From positions 1,736,001-1,800,000 of the forward strand of contig AP026125.1 in assembly GCA_030295235.1 (NCBI GenBank): a DNA stretch of 64,000 bases. The letters are read 5' to 3'. Position 1 is the stretch's first letter. Each line of letters starts with the position of its first letter. This stretch comes from Fistulifera solaris (Eukaryota > Bacillariophyta > Bacillariophyceae > Naviculales > Stauroneidaceae). Both the position numbers and the translations under genes were made by a program. The notes beneath the pieces are model-generated. The model searched no databases, had not been told where the DNA came from, and was given only the letters and a program-made list of their open reading frames with translations. This document shows, piece after piece, positions 33,056-43,954 of the stretch.

Positions 33056-34354
33056 CTACGCCTTAAGAGCTTGTTCAATGTCAGCGAGAATATCATCGAT
33101 GGACTCAATGCCAACACTCAAACGGATCATTCCTGGTGTAATGCCAGCTTTACGCTGTTGTTCCTCGTTCATTTGCGAATGCGTCGTCGTAGCAGGGTTG
33201 ATAGCCAAGGACTTTGCATCGCCCACGTTGGCAACATGACTGAATAATTTAAGACTATCAATGAATTTCCTTCCGGCCTCCGATCCACCTCTGATTTCAA
33301 AGACAACCAACGAACCACCTTTTCCGTTTAAATACTTGAGATTACGTTCGTACTCCTTGTCACCAGGAAGACCAGGGTATTTGATCCATTCAATACTGGG
33401 ATGATCTTTCAAGAAGTTGGCAACTTTGAGGGCGTTCTCGCAATGACGCTCCATACGCAAAGGAAGCGTTTCTAGTCCTTGTAGAAACATCCAGCTGTTG
33501 TCAGGGCTGATGCACGCACCCAGATTACGCAATGGCACCGTGCGCATGCGTAGTATGAATGCCAACGGTAACAACTGTTCGGGCAAATCGATCCCCCATC
33601 GCAAACCACCATAGCTGGTGTCTGGTTCCGTAAAGAGAGGATGCCTTCCGCCAGCCCAGTTGAATGGCTTGGTAGTAACAATGCCACCAATGCCAGTACC
33701 CTGTCCTCCGCTCCATTTGGTAAGCGAATGGACAATAATGGAGGCACCGTATTCAAAAGGACGGCAGAGGTAGGGCGTGGTGAAAGTATCATCGACGATC
33801 AAGGGCAACCCGGTCTCCGAAGCCAATTGGCCGAGCTCTTCCAAGGGAGAAATCTCCAGGGCGGGATTGCTGACGGTTTCGCAAAAGATAGCGCGTGTCT
33901 TGTCATCAATAGCGGCTTTGTCGGCTTCGAGATCTTGAATGTCAACAAACTTGATCGTGATACCGAACTTGGGCAAGATATCGTTGAACATTGTGTACGT
34001 GCCACCATAGAGGTTCTGAGCAGAAACAATATTGTCGCCTTGTTCCGCGAGATTGATGATAGTGTTGTGGATGGCAGCAGTTCCAGACGCGAACGCCAAG
34101 CCCGCCATCTCGTGCGTTCCTTCGAGCAACGAAAAGCGCTTCTCCAAGATATCCGTCGTTGGATTGGTCAATCTCGTGTAAATATTTCCCAGTTCCTGCA
34201 ACGCGAATAGTTTCGCCGCATGATCGGTACTCTTGAAGGCGTAAGGAGCCGTTCGGTAGAGGGGAACGCCCCGGCTTGTCGTGGCATCGGGCAGGTAACC
34301 ACCGTGCAAACAGATGGTTTCAAATCCTCTCACAAGATCGGTATCTTTCGTCAT
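33056..34354 (-). CDS. MET17: O-acetylhomoserine sulfhydrylase (MetY type)
   Basis: 432 residues, intact. PLP-dependent Cys/Met metabolism family: the lysine that binds PLP is in HSLTKWSGG, preceded by VDDTFTTPYLCRP. YTRLTNPTTDILEKRFSLLEG, LAFASGTAAIHNTI and FILRMRTVPLRNLGACISP mark the O-acetylhomoserine branch, and RLSVGIESIDDILADIEQAL is the standard C-terminus. It joins O-acetylhomoserine and sulfide to give homocysteine; some members use O-succinyl substrates or work in thiol recycling. No targeting peptide, so cytosolic. No intron, convergent with the GGCT-like gene. Confidence 0.93.
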   Translation of the reverse strand: MTKDTDLVRGFETICLHGGYLPDATTSRGVPLYRTAPYAFKSTDHAAKLFALQELGNIYTRLTNPTTDILEKRFSLLEGTHEMAGLAFASGTAAIHNTIINLAEQGDNIVSAQNLYGGTYTMFNDILPKFGITIKFVDIQDLEADKAAIDDKTRAIFCETVSNPALEISPLEELGQLASETGLPLIVDDTFTTPYLCRPFEYGASIIVHSLTKWSGGQGTGIGGIVTTKPFNWAGGRHPLFTEPDTSYGGLRWGIDLPEQLLPLAFILRMRTVPLRNLGACISPDNSWMFLQGLETLPLRMERHCENALKVANFLKDHPSIEWIKYPGLPGDKEYERNLKYLNGKGGSLVVFEIRGGSEAGRKFIDSLKLFSHVANVGDAKSLAINPATTTHSQMNEEQQRKAGITPGMIRLSVGIESIDDILADIEQALKA

Positions 34355-35505
34355 GACGGGTAGTTAAGTGCTGAAAGTTTCGTTTCGAAAAGGATGAAGG
34401 TGAGCTGACAGGTGGGTTGTATGATGAACCAACGCTGCAACGATACTTTGCAATGAAAGATATGCAAGGTATGCAAATGCAAAGGCTACACGACTGGCCT
34501 AGAAAGAATCATTCGGAACATAAAAAAGTGTTCACGAAGCTCGAAGATCGTTTCGAAAAGATCGCAATCTTTTTTTGAAATTTCAAAGTCTTACGGGACT
34601 GGCTCAAGTCACTATTTGATTATTGTTCTAGGGCGGTGCAGATGCAACGAATGCACTCATTTGAACTACAATGTAAACCGTCCAATTGGAAAATGAACAC
34701 GCAAAAAGCACGCATAGCATCCCATTAAGCTTATGCAAAGGTTCAGATCGTGTGTCTGGACATTTTGTATCGTCAATCATTTTTGGCTGTTTTCTTTGCG
34801 CAATCTTATCTCCAACAGATCGACGACCTTTGCATAGATTTCTTGGCAACTCGTGAGAGAATATGACCATTCAAAAGAAACGCATTTCGGACGCTTGGAA
34901 GCGTGTTGTCAAATCCGATTATTGAAGTCTTAACATTGAAAAGTTTTCTCGTCAAAACAAGCACAGCAGCACCATCAACCACAGCGTCCCAACGCATACT
35001 ATTAACTCAAACCCAGCGACTTTCTTGTTTGTCGGCCATTTTAGGCGCTTTGAGCCAACCAGATGATATTGTCAAACACGACAGGCTCATACCGAGATAA
35101 ATGAGATGTCCACTTTCCAAGTGCATCGTCAAAGTGGTCTCCCGCAATGAACCTAATGAACTCAGTTGATCGCACAATACTGTTCATCTTCTATTGACGC
35201 TTTTCGCTGGATAATTTTGGATAAACAATCGTTTGTTCTGATGTGATAAATTGGAGAAGCTCTGTTGCAAGCTGTCTCATGATTGGCCTACCTCCACTAT
35301 TCCATTGCTCGTACAGTCGAGACTTCGCATTTGCGACCACTAACAAGTAATAATAACAATTCAATGAGTACACTTGAATTAAGCACCGCAGACTTACTGT
35401 AGCGAGTTGCTCTGACACTTACATACTGTGTGCCCAAAAGGCATATACAATTTCCTCTTTTGTTCAATCTGTTGTGAGCCGTACAAGCGCAATAAATCAG
35501 ACGAA
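34355..35505. other. Intergenic, 1.15 kb
   Basis: Only short frames. One minus frame (35,191-35,418) starts MSEQLAT and contains GTAAGT and TTGTTAG sites, but splicing them breaks the frame, so it is not called. The rest is the promoter of the sulfhydrylase on its proximal side. Confidence 0.35.
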
Positions 35506-36522
35506 CTATGCCAGTCTCCTATCACATTCCCCCTGAGCTTGCGAGGTATTAACGAGAAACGGAGGAAACGGAGGCAGTGGAACGGCTAGAACATGCTCTC
35601 GAACATCACAAAATACTTTCATCCATCCCATTTCATCCAAACGCCCGGCCATTTTTTGTACAGAAATCGGTTTTGTCATGCTCGGGTACTCTATCTCGTT
35701 TCGTCGAGCGGTGTGAGCTCGGAACACTTCATGTGGCATATCTGCGGACGTGGGTATTCTGTAATGGTTAATCTCTGTGCTATCGCACAAGAAGCCAGCC
35801 GTGGGTGTGGGTACTTGAAAGTCAGTATTGTGAGCATTGATATACGCCAATCGGGTGGAAAATTTCCGGAGAGGCTCGACGAAACGACGCTCGGTGGTCA
35901 TTCGGTCGATGACGTTGGAGATGCGAAAAAGATCACATCCAGTTCCCATCATAGTGCGGGCGATGAAGTGCTCCAGCAAGCGTGGAATCGGCAGAAACGT
36001 GTGTTCGCTGACACCCAAATGCGGGGTTGCTATGGTACAAAAGACACTCGGTCGGATCGTTCCTTCTCGAAGTGCTGAAATCTCTGATAGAGCGTAACGT
36101 GCATAAAGGCCTCCCAAGGAATTTCCTACAAACGACAAAGAGACTTGTAGCTTGTCATTCGTTTGAATGTCGGCAAGAATTCCGTTTACTTCTGCTGCCA
36201 CGCGACCACCACCAGCAGCTATTCCGTCCATAGTATTTCCATCATTGGCTTTCGCGCTGTGTACAACGAAACATGTAGATGGATCCTTGTCGTGATGAGC
36301 TTGTGCGAGTTGGTTCAAAGTCGTCTCCAGAAATCGCAATTCCGAAGAATTGCCCATCCATCCGTGAACTAGAATAATCACATGCACTCTTTCGACAGAA
36401 GACGGAACTTTCACATCATCTCGCATCCATTTTTGTTGGTTAAACCGGTTCAGAGAAAAGGATTTCGCTGCAGTAAATGAATAGGTGAACATGAGTAGAA
36501 CAACTGCCACCGAAACATTCAT
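35506..36522 (-). CDS. DUF676-type serine esterase/lipase, secreted or organellar
   Basis: I chose ATG 36,522 because it opens a signal peptide (MNVSVAVVLLMFTYSFTAAKSFS); an in-frame ATG at 36,576 exists upstream. The alpha/beta-hydrolase core is clear: VHVIILVHGWMGNSSEL carries the oxyanion HG motif, VSLSFVGNSLGGLYARYAL the nucleophile elbow G-N-S-L-G, and SVFCTIATPHLGV the following strand. This order is that of DUF676 putative serine esterases. Catalytic Asp and His cannot be placed with certainty, but EHVLAVPLP near the end is a candidate His. The substrate is unknown, likely a glycerolipid. 338 residues, no break. Confidence 0.82.
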   Translation of the reverse strand: MNVSVAVVLLMFTYSFTAAKSFSLNRFNQQKWMRDDVKVPSSVERVHVIILVHGWMGNSSELRFLETTLNQLAQAHHDKDPSTCFVVHSAKANDGNTMDGIAAGGGRVAAEVNGILADIQTNDKLQVSLSFVGNSLGGLYARYALSEISALREGTIRPSVFCTIATPHLGVSEHTFLPIPRLLEHFIARTMMGTGCDLFRISNVIDRMTTERRFVEPLRKFSTRLAYINAHNTDFQVPTPTAGFLCDSTEINHYRIPTSADMPHEVFRAHTARRNEIEYPSMTKPISVQKMAGRLDEMGWMKVFCDVREHVLAVPLPPFPPFLVNTSQAQGECDRRLA

Positions 36523-36576
36523 GACGGAGAGATGATTTATAACGTTCTCATGCCACCAAGCATACGAGAAAATCAT

Positions 36577-36889
36577 ATATGCGACGAACGATTGGAACCG
36601 AAAGATTTGAAGTGAAACGTATCTTGATATGATAGACTAATAGAATTGATCGCAAGTCAACAATACAAATAAACGAAAAGCATTTGCGTTGCAACGGTGA
36701 GTACCGCATGCAAGCTTGTATACAAAATGCTGTACAAAGCCGTCTGTCATCCGCACCTTTGCGTCGTTTGCGCTGCTGATAAAAAGTTGCGAGAAACGCC
36801 GATTATTGTGTTTCAAGCATTTACAATCGCCTCCATTTCATTCACACAATCGTTTTAATTATCGTTTCCCTATCAGATTTCCTTGCAAA
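36577..36889. promoter_or_regulatory. Divergent promoter region of esterase and NDUFB10-like gene
   Basis: About 310 bases, AT-rich, with a TTTGCGTTGC block at 36,684. No specific element. Confidence 0.3.
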
Positions 36890-37292
36890 ATGACGGATAT
36901 GTACGACGACCCAAAAGTCTTTGAGGGAAAGTTAAATGCCTATCAACACGAAGACCGCGGTGTGGAGGTAAGGTGCTTTTCTGCTTTCTGTTTTTGCACG
37001 TGGCAATGTAGAAGCATTGCAACCCGCATTTCGTATAGATTGATCTTAATTTTTGTCTTTCACAGAGAGGACGTGCCAAAGATCCCGTGGCGTTTTTACA
37101 GTCCGTAGAGCAACGGGCTCGTGAACGTCAAGTCGCTTACGAAACCGTCAAATTATTGCGTCAGAGGGTCATTCATTGCTACCGAAAGGAGGGAGTGAAC
37201 CACTATGAGAAATGTAAAAGGAGGCTCAGGATTTGTACAATGTCATTTCCCAGAAAGATCTAGGTCAACTTCAGCCGAATCAGACGAGCTAA
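36890..37292 (+). CDS. NDUFB10: Mitochondrial complex I accessory subunit, NDUFB10/PDSW-like
   Basis: Exon 1 is 36,890..36,967 and exon 2 starts at 37,066, with a 98-base intron (GTAAGG...CACAG). The short protein reads MTDMYDDPKVFEGKLNAYQ, then RARERQVAYETVKLLRQRVIHCYRKEGVNHYEKC. The C-Y-R-x-E-G-x-N-H-x-x-x-C core is the signature of the NDUFB10 subunit, whose cysteines form disulfides in the intermembrane space. The frame steps at an A-run (37,216-37,219); past it the tail reads EAQDLYNVISQKDLGQLQP to TAA at 37,290-37,292. About 101 residues, shorter than the animal protein, which has a longer N-terminus. Confidence 0.75.
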
Positions 37293-38052
37293 TTGGATTG
37301 TGTAAGAGAGATGCAAATCCAACTAATGAGACGAGATTTGTAAATGCAAATTACTACGACCATCAGACAATAAAATTAATCGAATTTTTCCCGTTTGATT
37401 ACCTCTCGTTGCTCCACCGCCAAAGAACTCAACCGAATCCTTCAATACGAAGGAGGCGTTATACGCTATACACTTTAGCACGCGTCTGTGACCTCAAAAC
37501 ACCGTAAATATCCTCTAGATAATAAGTGAAATTTGCTCTTCCAGTGATCTAACTTGCTCAAAATATAGGAGTACTGTCTCACAAAAGAGACGGAGTAGCA
37601 AAGTGCTTGAAATCAAGGTTTTAAAACGCAAAAGAAATCTATCCTACTCATCATTCATTTTTCTTTACATACATTCGTTATCTCAATTGAGAGCGCATGA
37701 ATTATTTGGACCCCATTGTCCTAGTCCTCGCCTAGACTGTAATTTACGCGAAAACATTATAACATTTAACTGTAACTTCTTAGATCAATGACAATAATGA
37801 CCTGTGAATCGTACGAGTCACGAGAGGATCGTCATCAAATGGTGGGACGGTGGGACCCGTCATCAGCGAACGCTATCTCTAATAAATTAAATGCAAGTAC
37901 AATAATTTTGACATTCCGTTGCAACTTGCAACTGCAACACAGAAAACGGAAGGCAAAAAAGCGTCCTCAAAAATGAGTGGTGTCAACAATTTCATTTCCT
38001 GCCCACAACACTTGCAATCAACGTATAATTGAAAACACAAAACCTTTGAAAC
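37293..38052. other. Intergenic, 760 bases
   Basis: AT-rich, with short frames only. It ends as the promoter of the cathepsin gene. No repeat or RNA gene recognised. Confidence 0.4.
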
Positions 38053-40117
38053 ATGGTCGACAGTCGATTCCATTACGACGACCGTCTACTCGAAGAATGC
38101 AGCAAGTCGGCGCTTGCAGATTTTGTTTTCGAAAGAAAAACGACCAATCATCGGGCCGTCCAGTTGGATCGAAGCTGCGTCGCTCTGTACACACAGCACG
38201 CAGCTCATTACACTCTCCACGATGGTAAAGTCATTGATACGCATCTTCGTCGGAACGGCGAACAAGGATACGAGATTAGCGACTCGATGCGCAACTTTGT
38301 TCGCAATGTAGTGTTCGTTCATGAACACAACCAACAATCGGAAAACGGTTTCACAGTAGCGTTGAATCGGTTTGCTCACTTGGATCTAAACTCGGTGCTC
38401 GCTAGTGAAAGCGAAACGGATCTTCATCAGCGTTATCTCCGGACCCGGGACGACGGTCGGAGTCAGAACCAAACCAGCTCTTTTGACAATTCAGATAAGG
38501 TATTTGAAGAACTGAGCGAGCAAAGAATTCACCAAATAGCGGCAGATATGGCGATCGGTCATGGCGCCTACAACAAAATGAATCCGAAAAAGCATAAGAA
38601 AGAGAAAAGCTACTACAAAGACTTACCCGACGTGGCTATAGAAATGCCGATGAACAACCAAGATCCCTTTGAAGCCACGTACGCCAAAAACGGCGATGGA
38701 AATGGAGCACTCTATTCATTACGCAGCAACCCAAACGCAGTATATCGGAAGTCTAGTAATTCACAGACGGTGTCGGATGCCAACAAAAATAACGACTTTT
38801 CAACTTACTTAAATTGGGCTACAGATGAAAACCCAGGTACGTTTTTCTGCATGAGATCTGCCGTTGATCTATCCAAAACGAGCGTCTCGAACTCATTGAA
38901 ATGAGCATTTGTCATTCTTTGTTCTTTTTCAACTTAGATGGTGTACCCATTGTACATGATGCATTTGACCAGGTAAGCACATGAGTGGGTTCAGCGCTAC
39001 TATGCTGTTTGAGAATGACTGGATCTAATAACGAAACTTTAAAAGGGCGCTTGTGGGTCTTGCTGGGCGTTCGCAGCTGCTGGCTCGCTCGAAGCCAGTG
39101 CAGCTCGGCATGAAGCCTCTCTAAGTTTCCAGGATTCAACTCACGGCTACCACAACATTTCGGATGAAATACAGCAAGAGGCAATCGCTCGTGCACAGTC
39201 GGTGGAAATGGAGGCATTCCAGTCATTGAATCTTTCAATTCAAGAACTTCTTGACTGTGATACAGCTGCTGACCAAGGTTGTACAGGAGGAAATCCTCTC
39301 TTGGCGTTCTACTTTATACACCGATACGGGCTCGCGAGTTGGGAGGACTACCCGTACACTGGATCCGAGGACACTTGCAAGAAACAAAGAGTTCGTAAGC
39401 CAGTTGCGTCGGTCAGATCTTGGGGAGTTATTTCTCCAAATCATGAGAGGCATATGGAACTGGCACTTCGATACATCGGGCCTATTGCTGTTGGTATAAA
39501 TGGAGGCGATCATTCCTTTTTGACGTACAGTGGAGGGATTTTTGACTCACTTAGGTGTAAACAAGGTGCGAACCATGCATTATTGATTGTTGGGTATGGA
39601 GAAGATGCAGATAATCGTTGGTGGATAGCTAGAAACTCATGGGGAAAAGGCTGGGGAGAAAACGGATTTGTACGTGTCGCGCGCCGAGATGGTTCTAACG
39701 GACTTCCCGGTGTTTGTGGCATCGCAAGAAGCCCAAGTGTGGTAAGTCATGAACTGTTCGATAATTGGGACTTTTAGGGCCCATCTAACATAGTTTGAAC
39801 AGGCTCTTGGTGGCTTTCTTCTCGAGCGAGAGGGCATTTTAAATATCTTGTCGCATTCAGATTTTTCTCGAGGATCAGTTGAAACGCTTCAGTTCTCTCC
39901 TTTTGAAAGAATGTGTCAGGTGTTTAGAATGTCACTCGAGGGCAAATGTGGAAGTGTTGCTAATTGGATCGATTATCATCATGCCTATGTTGTGGGGTTT
40001 TTAGGGATACTTCTTGCATTTTTGTCTATCTGGCCCTTGTCTAGCAATTGGAGAAGGAAACGGAGACTTCAGCGACTACGGAAGGATCGTCAGGATACTG
40101 AGTCGAGTAAAAGATGA
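38053..40117 (+). CDS. Papain-family (C1A) cysteine protease with C-terminal membrane anchor
   Basis: Four exons: 38,053..38,836, 38,938..38,972, 39,046..39,741 and 39,803..40,117, all with GT-AG introns (donors GTACGT, GTAAGC, GTAAGT) and matching phases; 609 residues, no break. The catalytic residues are all present: Q in AFDQ before GACGSCWAFA (Cys), NHALLIVGYG (His) and RNSWGKGWGENGF (Asn). A pro-region with an I29-like stretch (VVFVHEHNQQ...FTVALNRFAHLDLN) precedes. Between them is a long hydrophilic insert of about 120 residues. The final exon adds a single hydrophobic helix (AYVVGFLGILLAFLSIWPL) and a basic KRRLQRLRK tail, unlike ordinary lysosomal cathepsins. There is no evident N-terminal signal peptide, so an upstream start is possible. 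Confidence 0.9.
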
Positions 40118-40974
40118 CTGGATCGCCGATCCAAAATGCGGATGAGACTACTGCTTTGTTGTCGTGAGATTAGATAAAAAAAAGGGCGGACGATGGAGAC
40201 TAGAAGTCTCTTTCCCAACAGGTACAATGTAATCGCCAACAAGCCATAGAATCGCTTGATTTGTATTTTCTTGTGCCACTTATCATTGAGAGGTCGTTAG
40301 TCGTTGTCACCAATAATTAATCACCATAGCTATTATTGAGATTTTAGATTCATGGCTTGCCATAGGCCATAGGCATCAGCACCGTCCAAAACACGAACCG
40401 ATAAACAATGTCTGTGGAGTGTGTGATGCACAAATACTCGAGTACGGAGTTTTCTTTCTCCGAGATGCTACCAGTATGTTCTCATGATTGCATAGTCAAC
40501 GGCTGTCATACTTCATCATAAGATCGAATAGACTAACGTATGGCACCAGAAATTGTGCTCTGCCGTGCTTCATCTCGTTTCAGCGAAGAATCTGAATGTG
40601 ACGCGCAGAGTGGCACACGTTTCATGTGTAGGTCTGAAAGAGAAATTAACCCTCTAAGTATTTAGTACTTTTGCTCCTTGCTGCAGACCGGAGACTAGGC
40701 ATAATGAGTACACCTTCTGGAAAAGATCGGAAGCAAGAAAAACTGCGAAAATGCCACCTCGTCGTCGTCGTCGTCGTCGCCTCCCTCCCTCTCCTCTCTT
40801 CGCGCTATTTCGGTTTCGTTTCTCGTGGCCTACCGAAAGGGAAAATCACGACCTCTACGCCACTGCAAAAAAAGGCACAACTGAAATGTTTCTCCGTTCG
40901 CCGGTGATCAAATCGATCATTTTGAGAAATTTTCTATCGCGCTTGAATTTTATCTGACGGTATTGACAAGTGCA
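40118..40974. other. Intergenic upstream of the bZIP gene
   Basis: Contains a TACGGAGTT near-copy of the nonamer at 40,443 and a CGTCGTCGTC run at 40,755-40,785. Frames here are low-complexity shadows. Confidence 0.4.
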
Positions 40975-41950
40975 ATGGCGGAATCGGTATCGGTACATGA
41001 CAAGGTGAATAAAATCAATGACTCGGAATCGGAGACTCAATCGGACGGCTATCAGGGGACTTCCGACGAGGAAGACACCAATCAAGCGGACGATAATGAC
41101 GAAAAGAAGAAGCGCCCTGATCAAGGCAGGTCACAGACGCCACAACGTCGTAAGTCTAACAAGAAGAGAGCCAGAGATGAGCCTGAGGAAGAAGAGGCGG
41201 ACGAAGGAATGAAGCGAAACGAACGTCGTGCTGCCAATCGACTTTCAGCCTTTCAGTCTCGGCAACGACGAAAGTCTATCATTTCTGATTTACAGGTAGG
41301 TTGCATCTGTATTACCTTGCGAAAGTATACCCATACTAATCACTCGGCTTGCTTCAATGTAGAAAACTGTTGCTCAACTGTCCAGAGATGGTGACGATCA
41401 ACGAAAGAAGAATCGGGAAAGGACAGAAGAATTGGAGAAACTCCGCAAGGAAAATGAGCTCCTTCGTTCTCAACTTCTTGGAGCAGAAGGGGATAGTGTG
41501 CAGGCCACTGCTGGGTCCCAGAAGTTGGACGTGGCGTCCTTAGTGCCAGGATTGAACTTTCCAACGGGAAGCAGCGCCCATACACAGGACCCTCTACTGT
41601 TAAGCAATGCGCTCTCTTCCATCGACTTGTTGAATTCGGGTAACGCGAGAGCTCATCTTTTGGCGGGACAACTCCCCGATCAGCTTCGTCAGCAATATTT
41701 GGCATTGCAGCAGGTCGCAGGTGCAGCTAGCGCACCTGTCAGTACTCAGGATCAAATGATCGGGGTTCTCGCACTTCTCTCCCAGATTGGGGCTGCACCA
41801 AGCTCGAATGCAAATGTGGGCCAATTTGGGAGCTCTTTCCCTTCAGTCATCCGTAATCAACCCTATCAGCCACAAGCTCAAGTCGATCCAGCGCAAATAC
41901 AACATCTGCTTGAGTTACTGCGCCAGTCAAATGATGGAAACATAAGATAA
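40975..41950 (+). CDS. bZIP transcription factor
   Basis: Exons 40,975..41,295 and 41,363..41,950; 67-base intron (GTAGGT...TGTAG). The first part is acidic and then Lys/Arg-rich (KKRPDQGRSQ, KKRARDEPEEEE). The basic region is KRNERRAANRLSAFQSRQRRKS, with the bZIP N-x7-R spacing. It runs into ISDLQ|KTVAQLSRDG and a leucine-containing helix (ELEKLRKENELLRSQLLGAE). The intron sits exactly at the basic region/zipper junction. The C-terminal half is Gln/Ala/Leu-rich and probably an activation domain. Nuclear DNA-binding role; target unknown. About 302 residues, no break. Confidence 0.87.
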
Positions 41951-42250
41951 GAGTAATTTGATGTAACTACGCGGAAATCACACTGAATTCGATTTATTTT
42001 CTATATTGTTTCACAGTATTCAAAGCTGTTAGACTTGGGCAAAGGGCAAAGGTAAAAAGCCGATTAGACTTGGGCAAAGGGAGAAAGCCGACGATACCAG
42101 GTTGACTGTAAATGGTGTTCTCGTCTTATCGGTACTCTTCAGTCGCCGCTATAAAACTCCGTAATACCCCGGAGTATTTGATTTTGAGCTTGTGTTGCAT
42201 CGTTGAGCTTATCTGTATCGTAAACTTTTATTTGATTCGCAGTCGTTGAT
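41951..42250. other. Intergenic with short tandem repeat
   Basis: TTAGACTTGGGCAAAGGG occurs at 42,029 and again at 42,064. ACTCCGTAA (42,156) and GGAGTA (42,171) form a small dyad related to the TACGGAGTA nonamer. Confidence 0.45.
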
Positions 42251-42511
42251 ATGAGCGACTTGGTGACGCCCGAAATATTGACGTCGACGGACGTAGAAGT
42301 CAGCACGGAAGACGAAATGCACAAGTTACGAACCGAATGTTCCGTGATGGTCAAGTACTTGAAGCACTTGGAGAGGAAGGAGGCTGAATTAGTTTTGCAA
42401 AACGAAATCTTGGCCCGTGAAGCAGTCGTTAACGGCTTTGATATATCAGCTTTGGAACCAGCTGCACTTAAACGACGAAAAACGATTCAAAAGAAACACG
42501 AGGACGCTTGA
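42251..42511 (+). CDS. Small coiled-coil protein, unknown
   Basis: 86 residues from ATG 42,251 (MSDLVTPEILTSTD). The middle is heptad-like (MHKLRTECSVMVKYLKHLERKEAELVLQNEIL), followed by a basic KRRKTIQKK tail. The composition is that of a real short protein and the frame has no competing overlap. It shares direction with the bZIP gene, 300 bases downstream. No family is recognised. Confidence 0.5.
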   Translation: MSDLVTPEILTSTDVEVSTEDEMHKLRTECSVMVKYLKHLERKEAELVLQNEILAREAVVNGFDISALEPAALKRRKTIQKKHEDA

Positions 42512-42683
42512 GTTTGTATACAAGAAACACATTTGAAAGACTTCATGGAAAAGGCGATACCTGGATGCCCCTAATGTGATTTACACCGGATCTACAGATC
42601 ATCTTCTAACTTCGTTAGGGATTGGCATCAAACAAGGGCTCCAGGTGAACAATTCAATCCTAAAGTTTATTCGTCTAGACATA

Positions 42684-43335
42684 TTAAAAGGGCCCGACCA
42701 TAAGGTCAGCTCCATTACTAATGAATGGTATTTGATCTGGTCTCTTGCCGCGCAGATTGCTGTAGATGCTGTATACGACCAGCGACATGTAACCGATCCA
42801 CACAAAATTCATGGACGATGCCACCAGTGCTCTCGGAAGTGGTTCTCCGGCGAACGAACTGCCAATGAGCTCGGGGAAAATGAGAGCTAAATCGATGAGA
42901 GCAGCTTGTTGAGCATTGAAGCGGACGTTGCGATTCATGTCAACGTTGAAACGAGTTCCCAAAGTAAAAGCCGTAAACAGAATGAGACTCAGAAAGGGAA
43001 GTTGTCGATTTATCGTAACGAATGGACCCAGGAGAAAGTCATCAACGGCACCCAATGGTGGGATGCTGTTATAAATGAATCGCCCAAAATGATCTCCATC
43101 GATCAGGGGGAAGCATGTAAGGGATGCATGATTTGACGCGGTCGATACCTTGTATTTCATCGTCGCTACTCCACATAGAAAGACGAGACGAGGACGTTCT
43201 GCATCTTAAGTTCGGGGAAGAGTCTGTAAGAATCCGAGTTAATGAATTTGTTGAAATTGAGAACCCCGACGCAGTGCGAAGGAACGAAAGTGTAACAATG
43301 CTGGCAAGAAGAATGTTCGGTTGAAATCGACGCAT
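42684..43335 (-). CDS. TIC20: Tic20-like plastid protein-import channel subunit
   Basis: The N-terminus is a bipartite plastid signal: MRRFQPNILLASIVTLSFLRTASGF, with F at the ASAFAP-like site. The Tic20 core follows: RVKSCIPYMLP, GDHFGRFIYNSIPPL, FVTINRQLPFLSLILFTAF and the signature NVRFNAQQAALIDLALIFPEL, with four hydrophobic helices. Tic20 forms the channel of the inner envelope translocon. The frame steps at a run of five G (C on the coding strand) at 43,106-43,110; with the step the IPYMLP and IDGDHFG parts are adjacent as in the family. About 216 residues. Convergent with the small coiled-coil gene. Confidence 0.86.
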
Positions 43336-43954
43336 TCTCTCTGTATTCTATATTAAATTCCGCTTTGTTCCCTGAATAAATTTCGCTTCCCTAACACGCG
43401 AATGGGCAGTCGATGAAGACAAGATGAATGTCAGAAAATAGATTTGCAAATACAAGTATAATAAAGTTCGCTTGTTTCATGAACTCGTTTTGTTGCGTGA
43501 GCTACCTACAGGTGTAAAAAGAAGAAAAACGCGAAACGCGTCGATCTTCAACATGCCTCTGTTCTGAACCTTATCCTTCGTCCTTTTCGACCGATCGCCG
43601 ATCGCTGAAAAGCAGACCGTTACATGGAACATGGAGTGTACGAGGTACCAGTAGTGTACGCAGAAAACGTACAGGTACTTGTTACATTTCAAGTCAGAGT
43701 GATTTGACGCAGAGGTGCAATCCGAACCGTGAGTCGTCTGGGAGTTCTCTGAGTTCTGAAATTTTCCTTGCTCGTTCACGCTTACACGACAATCTGCCTG
43801 GCATTCGCCAAACGGTCAAAATCAGCTCAGCGACATTATTTGCCTTCCTTTTAATTGGCATTGGAACAAATCATCAAAAGCGAATCGTTTTATCAATTCT
43901 CTTTTGCATTATTTCACTTGCAGAATACTCTGAGAGAGTTGTTGAGAAGTTACG
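43336..43954. other. Intergenic between Tic20 and the oxygenase gene
   Basis: No gene. It probably holds both divergent promoters. GTACC-rich repeats occur near 43,640-43,680. Confidence 0.35.

Noticed and set aside
33641-34210. 189-codon plus frame over the sulfhydrylase
   Set aside because: Shadow of the well-supported MetY gene on the minus strand.
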